A stretch of 20,591 nt of DNA from Phycisphaerales bacterium UBA4658 (GCA_002405485.1 DHLW01000113.1:2492-23082), one strand, 5' to 3'. Numbered from the stretch's first letter, positions 7,875 through 17,071 are shown. Translations and numbers: made by a program. Notes: a model not told the origin generated them from the letters alone.

Positions 7875-7973
7875 TGTCCTGACCTGCACTGACCTTTGCC
7901 TTGAATCCCGCGACTCAGCCGGCACGCGCCGCACACGACCTTTCGGGCGGAGCTCCGTCTCGAAGTGTTCACT

Positions 7974-8282
7974 CTACAGCCAACCGCCCACGAGCACCAG
8001 CAACGCCCCGATCCATGGGGAGAGCTCGCTGGCGAGCTTCACGCGCGGGCTGGCCAGTGGGAAGCACCGCCCAAGCGCCAGCGCAAAGACGAACGCGCCG
8101 CCGCTGACGAGCACCAGTGACCCGACCCTCAGCCACCTGGCCGAACCCTCGCTCAAGGCGAGATCGCCGGCCTGGCGAGCGCCCAGCAGCACGCCAAGCC
8201 CGGTGTACACCATGGCCAGCGCCCACGCGCTGACCACCAGCAGAAACAGGGCTCGAAGGGCCAGTGCCCGGGCCAGGGCCAT
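7974..8282 (-). CDS. Small membrane protein downstream of rho
   Basis: 102 residues with three hydrophobic segments: LFLLVVSAWALAMVYTGLGV (about 12-32), WLRVGSLVLVSGGAFVFALA (about 50-70) and PWIGALLVLVGGWL at the very C-terminus. Short charged stretches (ARQAGDLALSEGSAR; PRVKLASELS) separate them. No family is recognised. It begins 10 bases after the rho stop, and its ribosome site GAGG (8 nt before the ATG) overlaps that TGA, so it is almost certainly co-transcribed and possibly coupled with rho. A gap of 111 bases then leads to the TPR-like gene. Function unknown. Confidence 0.72.
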   Translation of the reverse strand: MALARALALRALFLLVVSAWALAMVYTGLGVLLGARQAGDLALSEGSARWLRVGSLVLVSGGAFVFALALGRCFPLASPRVKLASELSPWIGALLVLVGGWL

Positions 8283-8292
8283 GCCGGTGTCC

Positions 8293-10386
<2,094 letters not shown>

Positions 10387-10671
10387 GCGGCTCCGCTTCT
10401 GCACTTTCACGGTTGGTTTTCGCGGGTTCTTGGGGAAGGCGGGTCGCCGAGCGATACGTCAGGCGTGGCGTCGGCATGCCCTTGGATGTGGTACTCAGCA
10501 CACGCTTCACGCTCTGCGCCGTGCGCCTTCCCATGTGGACGCGGCGGGCGTGCGTCGGCGTTGTCGAACGACGAAAGCACGAAAACTGGTCAATCGGCAT
10601 CGCGGACCCACGTCCACGATCGCTCCCAAAGCCCTTCAGAACTCTTCGGCTTACCCCGAACTCCCTGCCGC
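10387..10671 (-). promoter_or_regulatory. Long 5' leader of rho
   Basis: The 312-bp gap between coaE and rho holds no convincing conserved gene. From the -10 to the rho ATG there are about 280 transcribed bases. A 79-codon frame (ATG at 10600, stop at 10361) runs through it and overlaps the rho start, but it has no SD and an Arg/Thr-rich, non-protein-like sequence; it could at most be a leader peptide. E. coli rho also has a long leader and is autoregulated by termination inside it, so autoregulation here is a reasonable inference. Confidence 0.4.
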
Positions 10672-10702
10672 AGTATAGCAAGTTCCAACCCGTCCGCGTC
10701 AA
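10672..10702 (-). promoter_or_regulatory. Sigma70-like promoter of rho
   Basis: On the minus strand TTGACG (10702-10697, 5/6 match to the -35 consensus) and TATACT (10677-10672, 5/6 match to the -10) are separated by 19 bp, slightly longer than ideal. The -35 overlaps the TGA stop of the PH-CoaE gene (10701-10699). This is the best-matching two-box promoter I found in the window. Confidence 0.5.
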
Positions 10703-11883
10703 GGAGGGGCAGGAATTCCATCCGGCCCCGCCGTTTCGGCCCCGGCATCTTGCCGGGAGGAGCCCAAAGCCAGAATCTCCGCAAGAATGCGCTCCACCCG
10801 GGCGTGCGTCTGATCCGACGAACGCGAGTTGTCCACAACAAACCCGCTCCGGGCCCGCTTCTGCTCGATCGACCACTGAGAGCGCTCGCGTCTGGCCAGT
10901 TCCTCCTCGGTCCAGCCCCGGGAGGCCTGGACCCGGGCCAGCCGAACCTCGCGCGGGGCATCCACGAAGACGACCACATCACACTCTCGATCCACCCCGG
11001 CCTCAAACAGCAGAGGGGCATCCACGATGACGGCCCGGGCTCCGGATCGCCTGGCCTCCTCGATCATGTCCGCACGTTCCTGGCGGACGATCGGGTGCAC
11101 GAGCGATTCCAGCTTCTGCCGCTGCACAGGATCCGAGAAGACGATCCCCGCGACCTTGCCCCGGTCGATGCGATCCCCGGCCAGCACCCCCGGCCCCCAC
11201 CACTCAACCAGCCGATCACGGACGCTTGGCCGGTCCAATGCGGCCTTGGCGCGGGCGTCGGAGTCGATCACCAGACACCCGAGTCGCTCAAAGCACCTCG
11301 CCACGGTGCTCTTCCCGGCGCCGATGCCCCCGGCAAGTCCGATCACAGGCAGACGGCGCGGCGGGTTGGGCGATGATGGGTGTGCTCCAGTGGCGGGCAT
11401 GGTCGATGATTGAGCCGGCGAGCGGGCCGCGTCCAATCGGCTCCGAAGGCTGTCGCCGAGCCGATCACCCGCCGAGGCGTGTCTCCACACCAGGGCTCCG
11501 CCGGCCGTCGAGATCACGATCGTTTCAAGACCGAGGATCCGCTGGGCCAGGGAGCGATGCACCGCAACGGTTCGGACATCGGTCAGCAGCACGCTTGCGG
11601 CATCGACGCGAAACACGCCGGTGCGGACATCGGCTCGATCGTGAGAGAGCGTGTACCGCCGAGCGTTCCGGATTGCCGCGCCGGCAACCAGTGCGGCGAG
11701 CATGCACACGATCGAGCCGAGCAGGCCCGTGCGGGAGGCGTTTGAGATCGCTGGGACCCAGACTCCGGCGGCGCACACAGCGATGCCGGCTCCGGCCAGA
11801 ATCGCCCAGCCCTGAACAAACAGCAGCGTGGACCACGGCCCGGGGCGGACGCTCAGCGGAGTTGGGTCCGCTGACGCGCTCAT
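10699..11883 (-). CDS. coaE: Membrane PH-domain / dephospho-CoA kinase fusion
   Basis: One uninterrupted frame of 394 residues. Residues 1-160: two transmembrane helices (about 19-45 and 52-72), then a strand-rich region YTLSHDRADVRTGVFRVDAA and LLTDVRTVAVHRSLAQRILG, typical of bacterial PH (bPH2/YdbS-type) membrane proteins. Residues 178-375: complete dephospho-CoA kinase, the last step of CoA synthesis, with P-loop GLAGGIGAGKST (Lys191), DSDARAKAALDRP, DAPLLFEAG, FVDAPREVRLARV and a SFVVDNS-like stretch. The start ATG overlaps the hpt stop by 4 bp (ATGA). An internal ATG at 11400 (Met162) could give a free kinase, but it has no SD. CoaE is normally about 200 residues and stand-alone, so a membrane-tethered version is odd. 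Confidence 0.88.
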   Translation of the reverse strand: MSASADPTPLSVRPGPWSTLLFVQGWAILAGAGIAVCAAGVWVPAISNASRTGLLGSIVCMLAALVAGAAIRNARRYTLSHDRADVRTGVFRVDAASVLLTDVRTVAVHRSLAQRILGLETIVISTAGGALVWRHASAGDRLGDSLRSRLDAARSPAQSSTMPATGAHPSSPNPPRRLPVIGLAGGIGAGKSTVARCFERLGCLVIDSDARAKAALDRPSVRDRLVEWWGPGVLAGDRIDRGKVAGIVFSDPVQRQKLESLVHPIVRQERADMIEEARRSGARAVIVDAPLLFEAGVDRECDVVVFVDAPREVRLARVQASRGWTEEELARRERSQWSIEQKRARSGFVVDNSRSSDQTHARVERILAEILALGSSRQDAGAETAGPDGIPAPP

Positions 11884-12428
11884 CCCAGCACGCCGATGTC
11901 GGGAAGGTTGCGATACGCACCGTCATAGTCCAGCCCGTACCCGATGACGAACTCGTCGCCGATGTCGAATCCGACATACTCGACGGCGACCTGCTCCTGC
12001 CGGCGACCGGTGGCCTCGTCCTTGCGCAGCAGCACCGCGATCCGGAGCGAGGCGGGATTCTGCGCCATGATCATGCGTCTGAGCAGGCCGAGAGTCTTTC
12101 CGGAGTCCAGGATGTCATCGACGATGAGCACGTCCGCGCCGGCCAGATCCGTCGGGATGCCCCCGTGGATGTTGGCTCCCTGCGTGGTCGTGGCCGCTCC
12201 CGGATAGCTGGAGATCGTCACCGGGCGGATGGTCATCTTGACGGGGATGTTCCGGATGAGATCGGCGAGGAAGATGATCGACCCCGTGAGCACCGGCACC
12301 ACGACCAGCGGACGCGACGGCCCGCCGGCGTGCGCGGCGCGAACATCCTCGGAGATCTGCCTCCCGAGTTCGGCGACTCGCGCGGCGATGCGGTCCTTGG
12401 AGATGAGCACACGAATGGACTCGGGCAT
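11880..12428 (-). CDS. hpt: Hypoxanthine phosphoribosyltransferase
   Basis: 182 residues, normal length. It makes IMP/GMP from hypoxanthine/guanine and PRPP (purine salvage, cytosol). Visible motifs: VVVPVLTGSIIFLADLIR (PP-binding loop at 48-51), TISSYPGAATT (flexible catalytic loop with Ser-Tyr), the PRPP-binding motif VLIVDDILDSGKTL (100-113), and the C-terminal VGFDIGDEFVIGYGLDYDGA plus YRNLPDIGVL typical of Hpt. The ATG at 12428 lacks an SD but sits 6 nt after TACGAT, suggesting leaderless expression; an open frame continues upstream without protein-like sequence. It is coupled downstream to the PH-CoaE gene by an ATGA overlap and lies 94 bases after rsmB. Confidence 0.96.
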   Translation of the reverse strand: MPESIRVLISKDRIAARVAELGRQISEDVRAAHAGGPSRPLVVVPVLTGSIIFLADLIRNIPVKMTIRPVTISSYPGAATTTQGANIHGGIPTDLAGADVLIVDDILDSGKTLGLLRRMIMAQNPASLRIAVLLRKDEATGRRQEQVAVEYVGFDIGDEFVIGYGLDYDGAYRNLPDIGVLG

Positions 12429-12434
12429 GCGGGA

Positions 12435-12440
12435 ATCGTA
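12435..12440 (-). promoter_or_regulatory. Leaderless -10 element (TACGAT) of hpt
   Basis: TACGAT, then TCCCGC (6 nt), then the ATG at 12428 on the minus strand. No SD. It follows a hairpin at the rsmB stop, which would fit a separate transcription unit for hpt-coaE. Confidence 0.45.
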
Positions 12441-12504
12441 CCGATGGTCGTGCCCCGCAGGTCGACCCACCCGACCCGGCGCACCCGCCAACGAGCGGTT
12501 TCGC

Positions 12505-12524
12505 GAGCCGATCCCGATCGGCTC
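12505..12524 (-). terminator. Hairpin at the rsmB stop codon
   Basis: GAGCCGAT-CGGG-ATCGGCTC on the minus strand: a perfect 8-bp stem with a 4-nt loop that begins inside the rsmB TGA. No T-tract follows (CGCGAAACC). It may end or attenuate rsmB transcription or protect its 3' end. The putative hpt promoter lies downstream of it. Confidence 0.4.
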
Positions 12525-13959
12525 ACCCAAGGAGCCCGGCGAACGACCCATCGGAGTAGCTCGTCGCAGGATCGCCCGGCACGCCACTGGGCATCCGCCG
12601 ATGCTGGCGAGACACCCCGAGCGCGTGCCACTTGTCCGCCCAGGCGGTCTGCTGAGTGTTCTCCTCGGCCTCCAGTGAACAGGTCGAGTACAGCACCTTG
12701 CCGCAGCGCGGCGAGCCAAAGTCCCGCAGCAGCGGGAGAGCGTCGGCTAGGATCTGCTTCTGCACCCCGACCAGCGACTTCAGCCCCTCGGCGCTGAACC
12801 GGTACCGAGCCTCCGGCCGACGCGCAAGCACGCCGGTGTTCGAACAGGGCACATCGAGAAGCGTGAGATCGGCCTTGCCCGCGAACCGCTCCCGGACCTG
12901 TCGCATCGGCAGGACGCTCACCTGGTCGCTGCCCTTGAAGACCGCGGCGAGGGTCGCAAAGCGACCGTCGTCGACATCGGTCGCGATGATCTTCGCGCTC
13001 GGAAACGTCGCCGCCAGTTGCCGGGTCTTGGTCCCCTGCCCCGCGCAAAGGTCCAGGACCAGCCCGGGCCGAAGGTCCGCGACACTCTGCACCGCCAGGG
13101 CCGAAGCCGCATCCTGCACCCAGAGATCCCGTCGTGAGGCCAGCAGCGCGGGCAACTCGGCGGGCGGGCCGACGAACACCGCGTGCCCGGGCACGCCGTG
13201 CGGCACGAGCACCTCTGACGCCCATGGCTCCCGCGCATGGGTGACGTTCACGACCGTCGGTGGGTGGCAAGCGCCGTGCATCGCGAGCGTTCGCACCTCG
13301 CGCATCGACATGGACCTTGACCAGTGCCGGAGCAGCGGCACGGGATGGCTCGTGGCGATCGAGAGGCGTTCCAGTTCGTCCTCGGGAAGGATCGGCTGGG
13401 TGAGCGCGATCGCGCCCCCGTCGTGCGTCGGGACCTCGTCTCGCCCGCCCGCATAGCGCGGACGCCGCGCCGCCCCCGGGTCGTCGCTGCGATACGCCGC
13501 CAGCTTCCGAAGCACGGCGTTGGCCATGGCCCCGGCTCCCGGGCGGATGACCTTCTTGGCCCACTCCACCGCGTGGTTGATTGCGGCGTGGGCTGGGACT
13601 CGATCCAGAATGACGATCTGTGCGGCACAGGCCATGAGCACGCCGCGGAGCTTGGGCTCCAGTTCGCCGATCGGGCGATCGACGCAGCGGGCAAGCAGAA
13701 ACTCCAGGAGCAGCCAGTGCCGGACCGCCGCGTCGTAGACGGCGTGGACAAACGCCCTGTCCAGATCCGTCAGGTTCGGCTCTGCGTCGAGGATCCGCTG
13801 GAGCGCGTGCAGGTCGAACTCCGGATAGTGGCGTGCCTGCCGGGCCAGGACCCGGCAGATCACATGCCTCGCCGCGTCTCCCAGCGGCGCGGGCTTGCGG
13901 TCGCCCGCGTCGTCGGCGGACGGGCTCTTGGCCGGCGTGCGGGAGCGGGGTCTTGGCAC
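12523..13959 (-). CDS. rsmB: 16S rRNA m5C967 methyltransferase RsmB
   Basis: 478 residues. An N-terminal NusB-like helical domain (about 30-155, with LDRAFVHAVYDAAVRHWLLL and VPAHAAINHAVEWAKK) precedes the Rossmann methyltransferase domain. SAM motif I reads LDLCAGQGTKTRQLA (302-316), a variant of the usual CAAPGGKT; motif II is ATDVDDGR. The two catalytic Cys of m5C enzymes are present: Cys372 in LDVPCSNTG and Cys427 in YSTCSLEAEEN. It methylates 16S rRNA at the E. coli C967 position (family knowledge); a related rRNA target cannot be excluded. Start: GTG at 13959, 6 nt after TACCAT with no SD, probably leaderless; an ATG at 13967 is out of frame. It is divergent from the histidine kinase. 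Confidence 0.93.
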   Translation of the reverse strand: MPRPRSRTPAKSPSADDAGDRKPAPLGDAARHVICRVLARQARHYPEFDLHALQRILDAEPNLTDLDRAFVHAVYDAAVRHWLLLEFLLARCVDRPIGELEPKLRGVLMACAAQIVILDRVPAHAAINHAVEWAKKVIRPGAGAMANAVLRKLAAYRSDDPGAARRPRYAGGRDEVPTHDGGAIALTQPILPEDELERLSIATSHPVPLLRHWSRSMSMREVRTLAMHGACHPPTVVNVTHAREPWASEVLVPHGVPGHAVFVGPPAELPALLASRRDLWVQDAASALAVQSVADLRPGLVLDLCAGQGTKTRQLAATFPSAKIIATDVDDGRFATLAAVFKGSDQVSVLPMRQVRERFAGKADLTLLDVPCSNTGVLARRPEARYRFSAEGLKSLVGVQKQILADALPLLRDFGSPRCGKVLYSTCSLEAEENTQQTAWADKWHALGVSRQHRRMPSGVPGDPATSYSDGSFAGLLG

Positions 13960-13965
13960 GGAGCC

Positions 13966-13971
13966 ATGGTA
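13966..13971 (-). promoter_or_regulatory. Leaderless -10 element (TACCAT) of rsmB
   Basis: TACCAT, then GGCTCC (6 nt), then the GTG at 13959 on the minus strand. Its TA dinucleotide is shared with the plus-strand hexamer TAGCGT at 13970-13975. Confidence 0.45.
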
Positions 13972-13975
13972 GCGT
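13970..13975 (+). promoter_or_regulatory. Possible -10 element (TAGCGT) of the two-component operon
   Basis: TAGCGT lies 24 nt before the kinase ATG at 14000, predicting a leader of about 18-19 nt. It lies 5 nt before an out-of-frame ATG at 13981. It overlaps the rsmB -10 head to head, so polymerase binding at the two should be mutually exclusive. Confidence 0.3.
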
Positions 13976-13999
13976 CAACAATGTGCGGTCCGCATCCAG

Positions 14000-15700
14000 A
14001 TGACGAGCATCCCGCAGCAACTCCGCGACTTCCGCGCCAAGGGCCTCCTTGCGGGGATGCGGATCCGCTTCAAGCTCGTCACGCTGCACACCATCTTCTC
14101 GCTCGCGCTCGCGGCCATTCTTCTGTTGGCCCTCAGGCCGGCCATCCGCGAGGTCGTGCGCAACGCCGAGGCCCACGAGGCGCAGACCCTGCTGACGATC
14201 TGGCGGGATGGCGCGTCGACCCTCGAGCCCGACACGGCGCGGATCGAACGGCTGAAGGCGCAGGGGGTATCCGTCCGCATGGGGCTCGCCAATGAGCTTG
14301 GCATCTCCGTCGATGATCTGCGCGGGCTCACGGCCGAGGGCGTACTGATCATCGATCCCGAGTCCGTCGGCGCGCGGTCGGCCGCATCGCCTGCGCTTGG
14401 GGCGTATCTGTGGGGCGTCGGGGAACCTCCGACCGCCGTCGCCGTGCTTCCGGGGTCGATCGGGGCGTCCGGAGAGCCGCGGCTGCTCGCGGTGAGCGTG
14501 ATGCTTAGCGGCGCCCGCGACGCCGTTGTTCGCCTCTATGCCCTGATGACGATCGCGCTGTTGGCGGTGTACGCGCTGGTTGCCGCGGCTCTGGAGATCT
14601 TCGTGCTCCCCAGGCACGTGTACCAGCCGATCAGGAGGCTGCTCGACGCCGATCTGGCGGTGCACGAGGGACGCCACGATCTGGAGATCATCCCCGACGC
14701 CGACATTCCGGCCGACGAACTCGGCCTGATGATGCACAGCCGCAATCGCTCGATTCTGGCGCTGCGGCAGAAGGAGCAGGCGCTCGCCGACGCCGCGCGG
14801 AGCATGGAAGAGATCGCCGGTGACCTGAAGCGCAAGAACCACCTGCTGGAGATGGCCCGACAGAACATGGCCGACGCGGATCGCCTGGCGAGTCTGGGGC
14901 TGATGTCCGCAGGCATCGCTCACGAGTTGAACACTCCGCTCGCCGTGCTCAAGGGGCTCGTCGAGAAACAGGTCCGGTCGCTCCATGGGTCACGAGATCC
15001 GACCAGCCGATCGACCCCGGCCATCTCTCAGGATGAGGCCGCGCTCATGCTCCGCGTCGTCGGCCGACTGGAGCGTCTGAGCGAAGGGCTGCTGGACTTC
15101 GCCCGCGTTCGCCCCGCGCAGACCCGGCCCGTGCCGGTTCGACCGATCATCGAGGAGGCGTGGACGCTGGTTCGGCTGGATCGCGATGCACGCGGCGTGC
15201 ACCTGATCAACGACGTTCCCGAGCGCCTGATCGCGCTCTGCGATGCTGATCGCATCGTGCAGGTCTTTGTCAACCTGCTGCGCAACGCCGTGGATGCGCT
15301 CGGCGAATCGCTGTTTGCGCCAGCGCATCTCGGCGCCGAGCCCCCCACCATTCGCGTCTGCGGCGCGTCGGCACCCCGCGACATGCCCGGGGAGTGGTGC
15401 TCCATCACGATCATCGACAACGGTCCGGGCATCGATCCGGACATGCTCGGTCGCCTCTTTCAGCCATTTGCCTCAACCAAGCTCGACAGCAAAGGTTCGG
15501 GCCTGGGCCTGGGCGTCGCAGAGGGGATCATCCGAGAGCACGGCGGCGTTCTCCTGGCCCGCAACCGGGGAGATGGCGGTCGAGGCGCCGTCTTTGAGAT
15601 CATCCTCCCCCAGGGTGGCGAGACGCCGGGCGCCTCGGACCGCTCATCCGCTCTCGGACGCGACCCGACGCCTCCGGCAATATCCTCGAGCTTCCCATGA
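14000..15700 (+). CDS. Membrane sensor histidine kinase
   Basis: 566 residues. TM1 (about 25-47) and TM2 (about 178-203) flank an extracytoplasmic domain of about 130 residues (NAEAHEAQTLLTIW near its start) with no family I recognise. A HAMP-like segment (about 204-256) and a coiled linker lead to the dimerisation helix LASLGLMSAGIAHELNTPLA (His308 phosphorylated). The ATPase domain has the N box NLLRNAVDAL (Asn429), G1 DNGPGIDPDM, an F box FQPFASTK and G2 GSGLGLGVAEGI. The H-E-L-N-T-P H-box recalls RegB/PrrB-type kinases, but redox-active Cys are not evident. The ATG at 14000 has no SD. The stop overlaps the response-regulator start (ATGA), so the pair is translationally coupled. Confidence 0.93.
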   Translation: MTSIPQQLRDFRAKGLLAGMRIRFKLVTLHTIFSLALAAILLLALRPAIREVVRNAEAHEAQTLLTIWRDGASTLEPDTARIERLKAQGVSVRMGLANELGISVDDLRGLTAEGVLIIDPESVGARSAASPALGAYLWGVGEPPTAVAVLPGSIGASGEPRLLAVSVMLSGARDAVVRLYALMTIALLAVYALVAAALEIFVLPRHVYQPIRRLLDADLAVHEGRHDLEIIPDADIPADELGLMMHSRNRSILALRQKEQALADAARSMEEIAGDLKRKNHLLEMARQNMADADRLASLGLMSAGIAHELNTPLAVLKGLVEKQVRSLHGSRDPTSRSTPAISQDEAALMLRVVGRLERLSEGLLDFARVRPAQTRPVPVRPIIEEAWTLVRLDRDARGVHLINDVPERLIALCDADRIVQVFVNLLRNAVDALGESLFAPAHLGAEPPTIRVCGASAPRDMPGEWCSITIIDNGPGIDPDMLGRLFQPFASTKLDSKGSGLGLGVAEGIIREHGGVLLARNRGDGGRGAVFEIILPQGGETPGASDRSSALGRDPTPPAISSSFP

Positions 15701-16380
15701 CCACCGGCGACGCACAATCTTCCAGTCCGGCTGCTCCGCCCGCACCGCCGATGGACATCCTCGCGCTGGATGATGACGCGGATTTCCGCGAGTATCTGCG
15801 AGGTCTGCTGCAATCGCCCGACGGCGGCTCGCACACCGTCCGCACCGCGGCGACACCAGACGAGTTCTACGCCCACGCCGAGATCCGCCTCCCACAGGTC
15901 GCGATCCTGGACATGAAGATGGGGCGGCACTCCGGCGAGCAGGTCATCGACGAGATTCGCCGGCGCTGGCCCAAGCTCTGCGTGATCGTCCTCACCGGCT
16001 ATCCCTCGATGGAGTCCATGCGGCGGGCCCTGCGGACTGGGGCCGCCGGAACATCGATCGGCGGCGGCGCGTTTGACTACCTCACCAAGCCCTTCGAGCT
16101 CGATCAGCTCAAGACCGCGCTCGCGCAGGCCGCGCTCTCCATGGGGCTCTCCAGCGATCCGCTCGATCGCCTGCGAAACGAGCTCGGTCGGCAGGTCCGT
16201 CTTGCCCGCACCCAGCAGTCCTGGACGCTCAAGGACCTGAGTGAGTCCAGCGGGGTGAGCGTCAGCCAGCTCTCCTCAATCGAGCGCGGCAGCCACCTGC
16301 CCAGCCTCGAATCGCTTGTCGCCATCGCCCACGCGCTTCGCACCAAGCCCAGCGCGTGGATGGACGTCGCCGGCATGTGA
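15697..16380 (+). CDS. Response regulator: receiver domain plus XRE-type HTH
   Basis: 227 residues. After a Pro/Ala-rich leader (1-18) comes a receiver domain: acidic triad LALDDDADF (25-27), phospho-acceptor Asp72 in AILDMKMG, Thr100 in VIVLTGYPS and Lys131 in DYLTKPF. The loop before beta-5 carries nine extra residues (116-124, AAGTSIGGG). Residues 157-221 form a Cro/C1-XRE helix-turn-helix: LGRQVRLARTQQSWTLKDLS then SGVSVSQLSSIERGSHLPSL. Response regulators usually end in OmpR, NarL or Fis domains; XRE is uncommon. It is the partner of the kinase whose stop it overlaps by 4 bp. The start could instead be Met19. It converges with the Nudix gene (13 bases between stops). Confidence 0.92.
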   Translation: MTTGDAQSSSPAAPPAPPMDILALDDDADFREYLRGLLQSPDGGSHTVRTAATPDEFYAHAEIRLPQVAILDMKMGRHSGEQVIDEIRRRWPKLCVIVLTGYPSMESMRRALRTGAAGTSIGGGAFDYLTKPFELDQLKTALAQAALSMGLSSDPLDRLRNELGRQVRLARTQQSWTLKDLSESSGVSVSQLSSIERGSHLPSLESLVAIAHALRTKPSAWMDVAGM

Positions 16381-16393
16381 GCTCCGCGGGACA

Positions 16394-17008
16394 TCACGCC
16401 TGCGGCGTGCCGCCCAGCGCCCGCATCGCCAGCAGGATCGCGAGCATGCTCTTGGCGTCGCGCATCTCGCCGCAGGCGATCGCATCGGGCATGTGCTCCA
16501 GCGGACGGATGACCACCTCGATGCTCTCATCGTCCTCCAGCCGCTGCCCCACGCTCCGCAGGTCGCGGGCCAGAAAGACGAACATCTGCTCGTCGGTCAT
16601 GCCCGGGGTGGTGTAGAACCAGCCGGGGGAGACGGGCTCCAGCCGTCCCGCGGCGTACCCCGTCTCCTCGATGAGTTCGCGGGCCGCGCAGGTCTCAGGC
16701 GACTCACCCGCACCAAAGCCCCTGGGAGCGCCGAAGGCATCCGGTTCACGCCGCGGACGCTCGATCGTTCCCGCGCAGCACTCCAGCAGCCACGCGCCGA
16801 TGCTGATCCGATAGTTGCGGATGAGCACCACGCTCAACCGCCCGTGGTGAACCAGCACCGGCACCACGACCACCGCTCCGGGGTGCCGCACGACCTCTCG
16901 CTCCAGCGTCGCACCGCTTGGACGGCGAACGCGCAGCCGCTCGAAGTCGAACTTCTTGCCATGGGCGATCAACTCGCGGGACTCGACGGTCGGCTCTCTG
17001 GTGCTCAT
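16394..17008 (-). CDS. Nudix hydrolase, ADP-ribose pyrophosphatase type
   Basis: 204 residues. The fold matches ADP-ribose/sugar-nucleotide pyrophosphatases: REVVRHPGAVVVVPVLVHHG, a strand VLIRNYRISIGAWLLECCAG, the Nudix helix GESPETCAARELIEETGY (101-118, catalytic Glu111, Glu114, Glu115), then SPGWFYTTPGMTDEQMFVFL as in NudF. The Nudix consensus G-x5-E is split: 17 residues rich in Pro/Arg/Gly (84-100) separate AGTIE from GES. It probably cleaves ADP-ribose or a related diphosphate to AMP and a sugar phosphate; the substrate is inferred. The start ATG at 17008 lies 6 nt after TACCGT; the frame stays open ten codons further, to 17038. It sits 63 bases after the glycosyltransferase and converges with the response regulator. 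Confidence 0.9.
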   Translation of the reverse strand: MSTREPTVESRELIAHGKKFDFERLRVRRPSGATLEREVVRHPGAVVVVPVLVHHGRLSVVLIRNYRISIGAWLLECCAGTIERPRREPDAFGAPRGFGAGESPETCAARELIEETGYAAGRLEPVSPGWFYTTPGMTDEQMFVFLARDLRSVGQRLEDDESIEVVIRPLEHMPDAIACGEMRDAKSMLAILLAMRALGGTPQA

Positions 17009-17014
17009 CCACCG

Positions 17015-17020
17015 ACGGTA
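17015..17020 (-). promoter_or_regulatory. Leaderless -10 element (TACCGT) of the Nudix gene
   Basis: TACCGT, then CGGTGG (6 nt), then the ATG at 17008 on the minus strand. GGTGG directly abuts the ATG, too close to act as a normal SD. Confidence 0.4.
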
Positions 17021-17071
17021 GCCGGACGGGCGGTCCACGTTCAGTCCAGCGACCCCTGCCCAGCGCCGGGT

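Noticed and set aside
4803..7892. A 1029-codon open frame on the plus strand opposite the TPR-like gene
   Set aside because: It mirrors the minus-strand gene, is Arg/His/Pro-rich without domains, and arises because G/C-rich third positions remove stops on the opposite strand. The minus-strand gene has a signal peptide and a strong ribosome site.
7948..7957. Palindrome CGGAGCTCCG between the TPR-like gene and the small membrane gene
   Set aside because: A 10-bp dyad with no loop or T-tract, expected by chance in GC-rich DNA.
13981..14295. ATG at 13981 placed 5 nt after TAGCGT, as a leaderless gene start
   Set aside because: Its frame runs out of phase through the kinase N-terminus and gives a His/Arg-rich sequence with no domain. 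The kinase start at 14000 is preferred.
12233..14986. A 917-codon minus-strand frame spanning rsmB and the kinase start
   Set aside because: It crosses several genes with recognisable motifs in other frames and has no protein-like content of its own.
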